A DNA stretch of 64,000 nucleotides from Salinimicrobium sp963709775 (GTDB lineage: Bacteria; Bacteroidota; Bacteroidia; Flavobacteriales; Flavobacteriaceae), in assembly GCA_963709775.1 (NCBI GenBank), contig CAVPXS010000017.1:248001-312000 (forward strand), in the 5' to 3' direction. Below the pieces are notes generated by a model. It was not told the DNA's origin, made no database searches, and worked only from the letters and a program-made list of their open reading frames with translations. Numbering within the stretch: the stretch's first letter is position 1; every line of letters starts with the position of its first letter. Positions 10,601 through 19,524 of the stretch are shown piece after piece. Made by a program: the position numbers and the translations under genes.

Positions 10601-13600
10601 CGTCAGTTACTACAAAAGTGTTGGTAGTAGTTCCCAGCGGGAATTCAGATCCAGAAGCTAATCCGGCAGTTTGTTCAACAGTGAACTCACAATTATCAGA
10701 AGCAACAGGAGCATCGTAAGTTACCACAGCAGTGGTTCCATTCTCTCCTACAGTCTCAGAAATGTCATTTTGACAAGTAATTTCTGGAGCGATGTTGTCA
10801 ACTACAGTTACAGTGAAAGTAGTAGTCACAGTATTTCCTGCAGCATCAGTTGCAGTGTAAGTCACTTCAGTAACTCCAAGTGGGAATTCACTTCCTGAAG
10901 CTAAACCTTCAGTTAAGGTACTTCCACACCTTCACAATTATCAGTTGCAGTCGGTAGTTCGTATTCCACAGTTGCAGAACATGAATCTACATCTACATTT
11001 TGAGTGATATTTGAAACTGAAGTAATTTCAGGAGCTTCATTATCATTTACAGTTACATCAAAGCTGCAAGTTGCAGTATTTCCTGAAGCATCTTCCACCT
11101 GGAAAGTCACAGTAGTAGTTCCCACAGGGAAAGTTTCTCCTGAAGCCGGACCAGCAATTTGAGTCACAGTCACGTCTCCTGAATTATCAAAACCTTCCGG
11201 AGTTGAAAATTCTACAACGGCGCCACAGATTCCTGCATCAACATTTACATTGATAGGAGCAGGGCACTCAAGTGGTTGGATCTTCATCATCAGTAATAGT
11301 TACATCAAAGCTACAGGTAGCAGTATTTCCTGCAGCGTCAGTTACTACAAAAGTATTGGTAGTAGTTCCCAGCGGGAATTCAGATCCAGAAGCTAATCCT
11401 GCAGTTTGTTCAACGGTGAACGAACAGTTATCAGAAGCCACAGGTGCATCGTAAGTTACCACAGCAGTGGTTCCATTCTCTCCTACAGTCTCAGAAATGT
11501 CATTTTCACAAGTAATTTCCGGAGCGATGTTGTCAACTACAGTTACAGTGAAAGTAGTAGTCACAGTATTTCCTGCAGCATCAGTTGCAGTGTAAGTCAC
11601 TTCAGTAGCACCAAGTGGGAAACTCACTTCCAGAAGCTAAACCTTCAGTTAAGTACAGTTACTCCTTCACAATTATCAATTGCAGTTGGTAGTTCGTATT
11701 CCACAGTTGCAGAACACGAATCCACATCTACATTCTGAGTGATATTTGCACCAGAAGAAATTTCAGGAGCTTCATTGTCATTTACAGTAACATCGAAGCT
11801 GCAAGTTGCAGTATTTCCTGAAGCATCTTCCACCTGGAAAGTCACAGTAGTAGTTCCGACAGGGAAAATTTCTCCTGAAGCCGGACCTGCAATCTGGGTC
11901 ACAGTCACATCACCAGAATTATCAAAACCTTCCGGAGTTGCAAATTCAATCACCGCGCCACAAATTCCTGCATCAACATTTACGTTGATAGGAGCAGGGC
12001 ACTCAAGCGTTGGATCCTCATCATCAGTAATGGTGACATCAAAGCTACAGGTAGCGATGTTTCCGGCAGCGTCAGTCACTACAAAAGTGTTGGTAGTAGT
12101 TCCCAGCGGGAATTCAGAACCAGAAGTTAATCCGGCAGTTTGTTCAACGGTATAAGAACAGTTATCAGAAGCAACAGGTGCATCGTAAGTTACAACGGCA
12201 GTGGTTCCATTCTCGTCTACAGTCTCAGAAATGTCATTTTGACAAGTAATTTCCGGAGCGATGTTGTCAACCACAGTTACAGTGAAAGTGGTAGTCACTT
12301 TATTTCCTGTAGCATCGGTTGCAGTGTAAGTCACTGTAGTTTCTCCAAGTGGGAAAACTTCTCCTGAAGCTAAACCTTCAGTTAAAGTAACTTCCACACC
12401 TTCACAATTATCAGTTGCAGTTGGAAGTTCATATTCCACAGTAGCAGAACAGGAATCCACATCTACATTCTGAGTGATGTTTGAAACTGAAGTGATTTCC
12501 GGTACTTCATTGTCCTTTACAGTAACATCGAAACTGCAAGTTGCAGTATTTCCTGAAGCATCTTCCACCTGGAAAGTCACAGTAGTAGTTCCGACAGGGA
12601 AAATCTCTCCTGACACCGGACCAGCGATCTGAGTCACAGTCACGTCACCTGAATTGTCAAAACCTTCCGGAGTTGAAAATTCCACAACCGCACCGCATAT
12701 TTCTGCATCAACATTTACATTGATCGGTTCAGGGCATTCAAGAGTCGGATCTTCATCATCAGTAATAGTTACATCAAAGCTACAGGTAGCGGTATTTCCG
12801 GCGGCATCAGTCACCACAAAAGTGTTGGTAGTAGTTCCCAGCGGAAATTCAGAACCAGAGGTCAATCCGGCAGTTTGTTCAACCGTGAAAGAGCAGTTAT
12901 CGGAAGCAACAGGAGCATCATAAGTTACTACTGCAGTGGTTCCATTTTCTCCTACAGTGTCAAAAATGTCATTTGGACAATCAATTTCAGGAGCAATATT
13001 ATCAACCACAGTCACAGTGAAAGTGTGGTTACTTCATTTCCTGCAGCATCAGTTGCAGTGTAAGTTACTGTGGTTTTACCAAGCGGGAAAACTTCTCCTG
13101 AAGCTAAACCTTCAGTTAAAGTAACTTCCACACCTTCACAATTGTCGGTTGCAGTTGGAAGTTCGTATTCCACAATTGCAGAACATGAATCCACATCTAC
13201 ATTCTGAGTGATGTTTGAAACTGAAGTAATTTCAGGAGCTTCATTGTCATTTACAGTCACATTAAAGCCACAAGTAGCAGTATTTCCGGAAGCATCTTCC
13301 ACCTGGAAAGTCACAGTTGTAGTTCCCACAGGGAAAACTTTTCCTGACAGCCGGACCGGCAATCTGAGTCACAGTCACGTCACCTGAATTGTCAAAACCT
13401 TCCGGAGCTGTGAATTCTACAACCGCGCCACAAATTCCCTCATCAACATTTACATTAATAGGAGCAGGGCACTAAATCGTTGGATCTTCATCATCGGTGA
13501 TGGTTACATCAAAGCTACAGGTAGCAGTGTTTCCGGCAGCATCAGTCACTACAAAAGTATTGGTAGTTGTTCCCAGCGGGAACTCAGCTTCCTGAAGCTA

Positions 13601-14955
13601 AACCTGCTGTTTGTTCAACAGTATGAAGTACAATTATCAGAAGCAACAGGAGCATCGTAAGTAACTACTGCAGTAGTTCCATTTTCTCCTACAGTGTCAG
13701 AAATGTCATTTAAACAAGAGATTTCCGGAACGATATTGTCAACTACAGTAACAGTAAAAGTAGTAGATACTTCATTTCCGGCAGCATCAGTTGCGGTATA
13801 AGTTACATTGGTTTCTCCCAGTGGGAATTTAGATCCTGAAGCCAATCCTTCAGTCAGTTCTACAGTTACACCTTCACAATTATCGGTTGCAGTTGGAAGT
13901 TCATATTCCACAACTGCAGAACAGGAGTCGATATCTACATTTTGAGTGATGTTAGCTACTGAAGTAATTTCCGGAGCCTCGTTATCATTTACAGTCACAT
14001 CAAAGCTGCAGGTGGCAGTGTTTCCGGAGGCATCTTCTACCTGGAAGGTCACTGTCGTTGTTCCTACAGGAAATTCAGAACCTGACACCGGACCTGCGAT
14101 CTGGGTCACAGTCACCTCTCCGGAATTGTCAAAAACTTCCGGTGTTTCAAATTCTACCACGGCTCCGCAGATACCTGCATCAACATTTACATTGATAGGA
14201 GCAGGGCAGGAAATAGTTGGATCTTCTTCATCGGTGATAGTCACAGCAAAACTACAGGTAGCAGTATTTCCGGTAGCATCGGTCACTACAAAAGTGTTGG
14301 TGGTGGTTCCCAGCGGGAATTCACTTCCTGAAGCCAATCCGGCAGTTTGTTCTACAGTGAACTCACAGTTATCGGAAGCAACAGGCGCATCGTAAGTCAC
14401 AGCCGCAGTTGTTAGCCAGAAGCTACAGTCTCAGAAATGTCATTTATATATGAGATTTCAGGAGCTATGTTGTCGATCACAGTTACTGTAAAAGTGGTGG
14501 TTACTTCGTTTCCTGAAGCATCAGTTGCAGTGTAAGTTACCTCAGTAACTCCAAGAGGGAATTCAGAACCTGAAGCAATTCCCTCGGTCATGCTGGTAGT
14601 AATCCCTGAACAATTATCGATTGCGGTTGGTACCTTATAAGTAACCACTGCTGAGCATGAATCTGCATCGACATTCTTTGTAATATTTCCAATAGAGGAA
14701 ATTTCAGGATTCTGTATCGTTTACCGTCACTGTGAAGCTGCAGCTTACGGAGTTTCCGGTAGCATCTGTAGCGCTAAAAGTCACGGTAGTTACTCCTACA
14801 GAGAAGACTTCCCCAGAAGCAGGACCGGCTGTTTGTACCAGTTCAGCATAACCTGAATTATCTGAATATTGTGGTAATTCAAAAGTGACTTCCGCACCGC
14901 AAATTCCCTGGTCATTATTTACAGAAACAGGATCGGGACAAACTAGCGAAGGCGA
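7615..14955 (-). repeat. HYR-domain super-repeat, period about 735 bp
   Basis: Landmarks such as the segment encoding FTVEQTAGL recur at about 7730, 8465, 9202, 9936, 10671, 11406, 12140, 12875, 13610 and 14346. The spacing is 734-737 bp, i.e. 245 codons. Each unit holds three different HYR modules of about 82 residues: one beginning NDISETVGENG, one beginning PAPINVNVDAG, one beginning SNITQNVDVDS. Copies are nearly identical at the DNA level in the middle and diverge toward 14.4-14.95 kb. Deviations from 735 match the frame breaks. Confidence 0.93.
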
Positions 14956-14959
14956 ACTT

Positions 14960-16350
14960 TTATCAGAAATGCTGATGCTTACCAACGCTGCATCTGTACC
15001 ACCGTTGCCGTCACTAATTGAGTAACTGAAGGAATCAGAACCTGTGTAAGTATTATTAGGAGTATAGCTAAGACTACCATCAGTGTTAATGATCACAGTT
15101 CCATTTGAAGGGGTGGTGGTGCTGATCACACTTAGAGTATCCCCATCCAATCACTGTCATTGTTCAAAACGGCAATTGTGACCGGAGTACTTTCATCGGT
15201 AGAGGCCGTGTCATCTACAGCAACAGGCGCATCGTTCACAGAATTTACGGAAATATTTACCGTGGCAGTGTCTGTTCCTCCATTCCCGTCAGAAATTGTA
15301 TAGGTGAAGGAGTCATTTCCGTTGAAATTCGTATCTGGAGTGTAGGTGATCGTATTGTCGGCGTTAACAATTATGCTACCATTAGCCGGAGTAGAAGTAG
15401 TGGTCACGTTAAGAGTATCACCATCCACGTCTGAATCATTATCCAGAACAGAAATAGTAACGGCAGTATCTTCATTGGTAGTGATCATATCATCTACAGC
15501 AACAGGCGCATCGTTTACAGAATTTACAGTGATATTTACTGTGGCTGTGTCTGTACCACCGTTTCCATCAGAAATGGTGTAGGTGAAGGAATCACTTCCA
15601 TTGAAATCGGTGTTTGGAGTGTAGGTGATCGTATTGTCAATATTGACCGTTACGCCTCCATTAGCCGGAGTAGAAGTAGTGGTCACATTTAGAGCATCAC
15701 CATCCACATCTAAATCATTATCTAAAACAGATACAGTAACGGCAGTGTCTTCAGTGGTAGTGGCCGTGTCATCTACAGCAACAGGCGCATCGTTCACAGA
15801 ATTTACGGTGATATTTACCGTGGCGGTATCGGTTCCGCCCTTGCCATCAGAAATGGTATAGGTGAAGGAGTCATTTTCATAAAAATTGGCATCTGGATTG
15901 TAAGTGATCGTATTGTCATTGTTGATGTTACGCTTCCATTAGCCGGAGTGGAGGTAGTGGTCACCTTTAGAGCATCATCGTCTACATCTGAATCATTATC
16001 TAAAACAGATACCGCAACGGCAGTATCTTCATTTGTGAAATCTTTATCATCTACAGCAATAGGGGGATCGTTGACAGGGTTTACCGTAATATTTACGTTT
16101 GCGGTACTGGTTCCACAAACATTATCTGTTAGAGTATATGTAAAAGAATCGCTGCCATTGAAATTCACATTCGGAGAATATGTAATTGTTCCATCAGTAT
16201 TAATTAAAACCTGCCCGTTTGCCGGAGCAGTGGTAGCAGTGATACTTAGTGGATCATTTTCAAAATCGCTATCATTATCCAGCACTTGAATAGTGACCGG
16301 ATCTTCCTCCGCAGTCACGGCCAAATCATTATTGGCTTTAGGAGCTTCTT
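14960..16350 (-). repeat. Tandem-95 / cadherin-like repeats, period 279 bp
   Basis: Five copies of a 93-residue module with the pattern APVAVDD...TEDTAV..VLDNDSD, then TPANG, then YTP..FNGSDSFTYT and NGGTDTATVNI. Equivalent points in the two best copies at 15346 and 15625 are exactly 279 bp apart. The first copy (KANNDLAVTAEEDPV) and the last (DGSLSYTPNN) are more divergent. DNDSD and DGNGG segments suggest calcium binding, as in VCBS/cadherin-like modules. Two frame breaks lie near 15140 and 15925. Confidence 0.9.
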
Positions 16351-17839
16351 TAATTTGCAATAAGACAGGAGTTCTGCCAGTGCTAACACAACCCGAAACA
16401 GTATTGGAAACCTCGGCATAATAAGTAATGCTTCCGATACCTGTAAGAGTAGGATTGGTTACCGTCTGGTCGCCATCTATTGTAGAATACCAGGTAACTG
16501 TTTGATCAGCAGCCGGGACAATAGCATCATTTGCATCGAGAACCTGTCCGCTGTCACATTGCGTGAAATCACCTGAATTGTAAAGAGAAGTGGTTTCCGG
16601 TGCCTCAGGGTTTGGAAGGATCTCAAATATTGTAGCGGTTGTTCTTGTGAATCCGTTTGTCGTAAAAGAATATTTTACGGTATAGATACCGGGATCGCTG
16701 TTATTGATATCAATAGTTCCCGTTGTTGGATTGATAAGTAGTCCTTCGGGTACAGCAGAGTAGGTGCCATCACCTATTCCTGTCTGTATTAATTGTGCTT
16801 CATCCAGATCATGACAAACAGGTGTCTGATAACCGATTTTGGCATTTCCCAGAATAAAATTAACTTTTCTGGGTCCTATGAAATCATTTATCTGGGCCGA
16901 CGTAGCGGTAGAATTTTTTGTCTTAATTAAGAGGGTTTTAACTTGAAGCCCACTTAAAACAGCAGAAGCTTCAAATAATTTGGTAAGGTTAATGGCACCT
17001 TCCACAAATTGATAAGGAGAATAAGAAAAACCTCCAAAGGCACCAAATGGTGCAGAGGTGCTGCTGCTATTTGTTCTTACAATGGCGGTAACATCAGAAG
17101 TTGAATATTCCTTATAATAGTAGTTTCCGTTTTCTAAAGTCCAAACATAAAAATAAGCCTTTCCTACTGTACCTCCCTGCGTGTATTCGAGAGTAAGCAA
17201 TACATCATTTATAGTTCTTCCATTGTCTGTCCCTGTTGTATAAAATCTACCTACTCCATTTAAATCAAAGTCAGTTGTCAATTCCGCCTGATGGAACTCA
17301 AAATCGATATAACTGGTACCGGTTGTCTTGAGCCGGTCACTAGCCACAAATAACCACTCCTGATTATTATTGTCTATACTAATATGGTACATCGCATTGT
17401 TGATATCACCTTTATCAACCGCGGCCGATTCCTTCCAGGTCCAGTTTGTTGGATTGTCAAATGCCTTAACTCCACCTGCAAAGGTATTGTCTGAAGTAGA
17501 ATTATATTCATCCCGAAACAATTCGGAAATACCTGGATTTAGAGCGCTTCCATTAGAATTAAGGACATATCCTCCTGAGCCGGTTCCGCCATTCACCCAG
17601 TCTCCAATTCCCGAAGTAGGATTGTTTGATTCAGTGTCACCATCTATGCCAAAGCCTCCACTGGGAAGCGTAACATTTACATTTACATTTACACTTGAAT
17701 CTACCTTTATTTTTTGTGCAATACCTGCTTCTGAAAAGCACAAGATTGCTACTAAAGCAAATAATCCCAGGAGACAATTGCCTCGACTGCTGTTTCTAAA
17801 ATGTAAAAAGCGAGTAGTTTTCCAAATCATAGTCGTCAT
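15815..17839 (-). CDS. Open N-terminal segment of the giant adhesin
   Basis: Longest intact portion of the adhesin. The ATG at 17839 is preferred over a TTG at 17869; it is followed nine bases later by another ATG (17830). A long N-terminal basic region and hydrophobic stretch end in an AGIAQ signal cleavage site near residue 42. A unique Asn/Ser/Gly-rich region of about 450 residues has no family I can name; it contains repeated short NV units right after the signal (NVNVNV). Tandem-95 repeats begin near 16350. The frame runs off-register after about 15925 and stops at 15815. Confidence 0.7.
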   Translation of the reverse strand: MTTMIWKTTRFLHFRNSSRGNCLLGLFALVAILCFSEAGIAQKIKVDSSVNVNVNVTLPSGGFGIDGDTESNNPTSGIGDWVNGGTGSGGYVLNSNGSALNPGISELFRDEYNSTSDNTFAGGVKAFDNPTNWTWKESAAVDKGDINNAMYHISIDNNNQEWLFVASDRLKTTGTSYIDFEFHQAELTTDFDLNGVGRFYTTGTDNGRTINDVLLTLEYTQGGTVGKAYFYVWTLENGNYYYKEYSTSDVTAIVRTNSSSTSAPFGAFGGFSYSPYQFVEGAINLTKLFEASAVLSGLQVKTLLIKTKNSTATSAQINDFIGPRKVNFILGNAKIGYQTPVCHDLDEAQLIQTGIGDGTYSAVPEGLLINPTTGTIDINNSDPGIYTVKYSFTTNGFTRTTATIFEILPNPEAPETTSLYNSGDFTQCDSGQVLDANDAIVPAADQTVTWYSTIDGDQTVTNPTLTGIGSITYYAEVSNTVSGCVSTGRTPVLLQIKEAPKANNDLAVTAEEDPVTIQVLDNDSDFENDPLSITATTAPANGQVLINTDGTITYSPNVNFNGSDSFTYTLTDNVCGTSTANVNITVNPVNDPPIAVDDKDFTNEDTAVAVSVLDNDSDVDDDALKVTTTSTPANGSVTSTMTIRSLTIQMPIFMKMTPSPIPFLMARAEPIPPR

Positions 17840-18391
17840 GTTTGAATGATATAAACCTTCTGATCTCAATTGTTAGAGCATCAAAATCCTTTAGGTTGTA
17901 TTGTCTTATTTTTTTGATTTTAGGTTAAGTTCATATTATTCGTAGGGGGGAGAATAATCTGAAGTTTTTGGGTCAAGAATTCTTACAAAGCAATCGATAA
18001 CTTGGGGGTAGTCTGCAGCTTGGTAAAATCTGAATTCTTTAACTTTCCAAGGTAAATGTAGGAGGCAAAAACTGTTAAAAAAAGGAAATTTTAATATCTT
18101 TTAGATGTAGTGTGAGGTTTTACGGACAAACGACACATCAACAGTTAATTATAAAGGTGAATTGGAAATTTTTCTATGAAAAATTCCTTGTGCAGGTAAT
18201 CTTACAACCGTAAAAAATGTGCGAAAAAGAATATTAATTTCTTCTTATTTTTTCATCCATTTTTCCCGGTTTTATTACCCTTTTTCAGGGTGGAGATGAA
18301 TGCTGAAGGGGATTTTTAATTCTTACAAAATTTCCCTTTTTTGACCAGGATATGTACTTCGTGTAATTAGTAGATTTTGTAAATTGGCATT
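17840..18391. other. Divergent intergenic region, 552 bp
   Basis: Lies between the adhesin (minus) and pdxH (plus), so it must hold both promoters. No ORF of interest. Visible items: G-runs at 17945-17950 and 18004-18008 (C-runs on the adhesin strand), a weak ACCCT/AGGGT inverted repeat near 18278-18292, and TAGATTTTG at 18371-18379. The last is a -7-like box with one extra base, 13 nt before pdxH. No clear -7 box was found for the adhesin. Confidence 0.6.
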
Positions 18392-19036
18392 ATGAAAAAT
18401 AAACTCCACGATTACCGCAAGCTCTACCAGAAACATGAGTTGCTGGAGGAGGAAATCCCCCAGGATCCATTTGAATTATTTCATATCTGGATAAGGGAAA
18501 CCGAAAGCAATAAGGAAGTTGACGAAGTCAATACCATGCACCTTTCAACAGTTGGCCTGGATGGCTTTCCCATGACCCGGGTAGTTCTCCTTAAGGAATA
18601 TGATAAGGAAGGTTTTGTATTTTATACAAATTATGAGTCTGAAAAAGGAAGATCTATAGCTAAAAGTCCGAAGGTTTGTCTCTCTTTTTTCTGGCCCACT
18701 TCAGAAAGACAGGTGATGGTGAAAGGTATTGCCGAAAAAACTTCTAAAGAAGAATCGGAAGCTTATTTTCAATCGAGGCCCCGGGGCAGTCAGCTTGGAG
18801 CCTGGGCTTCTCAACAAAGCTCTGTGATTCCCTCCCGCGAATATCTTCAGAAAAAACTGGAACTTCTTGAGCAGGAGTATTCAGGAAAAGATATTCCAAA
18901 ACCTGTATATTGGGGAGGATATAAAGTCATACCTTCTGAATTCGAATTCTGGCAGGGCAGGCCCAATCGTCTGCATGACCGTATCTACTATAGCAAAGAG
19001 AATGAAGGATGGAAAATGGATAGATTAGCACCATAA
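18392..19036 (+). CDS. pdxH: Pyridoxamine 5'-phosphate oxidase
   Basis: FMN enzyme converting pyridoxine/pyridoxamine 5'-phosphate to pyridoxal phosphate. The 214-residue protein shows the family order: N-terminal DYRK-YQKHELLEEE, the HLSTVGLDGFPMTRVVLLK core, GRSIAKSP, the SRPRGSQLGAWAS substrate/FMN segment, and the C-terminal FEFWQGRPNRLHDR signature. Length is typical. It is first in a four-gene run with sixA, ppk1 and ppx (2 nt to sixA); the link to polyphosphate is positional only. Confidence 0.96.
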   Translation: MKNKLHDYRKLYQKHELLEEEIPQDPFELFHIWIRETESNKEVDEVNTMHLSTVGLDGFPMTRVVLLKEYDKEGFVFYTNYESEKGRSIAKSPKVCLSFFWPTSERQVMVKGIAEKTSKEESEAYFQSRPRGSQLGAWASQQSSVIPSREYLQKKLELLEQEYSGKDIPKPVYWGGYKVIPSEFEFWQGRPNRLHDRIYYSKENEGWKMDRLAP

Positions 19037-19038
19037 TT

Positions 19039-19524
19039 ATGAAGAAATTGATACTTGTTAGGCATGGCAAATCCTCCTGGGAGGAAGATCTGCCCGACGA
19101 TGAACGTCCTTTGAAGAAAAGGGCATTTAAAGACGCCGGGCTTGTACTGAATGCCTTTTCCGGATTTTGTGAAAAGCCGCTGAAGATGTGGAGCAGTTAT
19201 GCCGCCCGTGCACTTGATACTGCAAAGATCTTTAAAGAAAGGCTGGAGGTGGAAGATAAAGACTTTACTGTAAAAGATGAGCTTTACACTTTTGACAGCA
19301 GAAGCCTTCTTGATATAATTCGATCCTGTGAAGACGAAGTTGATACTCTTATGGTTTTTGGTCACAACCCGGCTATTACGGGGGTGGCAAATGAATTGGG
19401 AGATCAACATTTTTCAAATATTCCTACCACCGGATTGTGCATGATCCAATTTGAAACCGAAAACTGGAAGGAAATCCAGGATGGAAAGACATTAATGTAT
19501 TTATTCCCAAAGAATTTAAGATAG
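19039..19524 (+). CDS. sixA: SixA-type phosphohistidine phosphatase (histidine phosphatase family)
   Basis: A 161-residue single-domain protein of the histidine phosphatase superfamily. The catalytic RHG is at residues 8-10 (LVRHGKSSW), with a second conserved segment YAARALDTA and the late FGHNPAI with the second catalytic His. The size matches SixA, which removes phosphate from phospho-His proteins. It is immediately followed by ppk1 with no gap, so it may be tied to polyphosphate or phosphotransfer metabolism; the natural substrate is not visible. Confidence 0.88.
   Translation: MKKLILVRHGKSSWEEDLPDDERPLKKRAFKDAGLVLNAFSGFCEKPLKMWSSYAARALDTAKIFKERLEVEDKDFTVKDELYTFDSRSLLDIIRSCEDEVDTLMVFGHNPAITGVANELGDQHFSNIPTTGLCMIQFETENWKEIQDGKTLMYLFPKNLR

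Larger units (their letters stand above)
6561..17839 (-). pseudogene. Giant HYR / tandem-95 repeat adhesin with T9SS type-B C-terminal domain, frame-disrupted
   Basis: An 11.3-kb locus for a protein of about 3,760 residues. Order from the N terminus: signal peptide (ATG at 17839; cleavage after GIAQ), a unique region to about 16.35 kb, five tandem-95/cadherin-like repeats, about 30 HYR modules, then two or three Ig-like SprB-type segments (LAPGTYTV motifs) and a gliding-motility-type C-terminal sorting domain. Open stretches are 15815-17839, 15132-15797, 14704-15150, 14412-14648, 13615-14400, 13012-13362, 11645-13015, 11268-11627, 10913-11290, 9444-10865, 8983-9396, 8703-9041 and 6791-8731. 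Breaks are single or double base gains and losses plus one in-frame TAG (13472-13474). The gene ends 2 nt before porP, so the three genes form one operon. By analogy with SprB it would be a cell-surface adhesin for gliding or attachment. Broken gene versus consensus error cannot be settled here. Confidence 0.85.

Noticed and set aside
7730..13063. Many plus-strand reading frames of 60-150 codons across the adhesin repeats
   Set aside because: They repeat with the 735-bp period and are the antisense of the HYR coding sequence; Ser/Val-rich composition mirrors the real frame.
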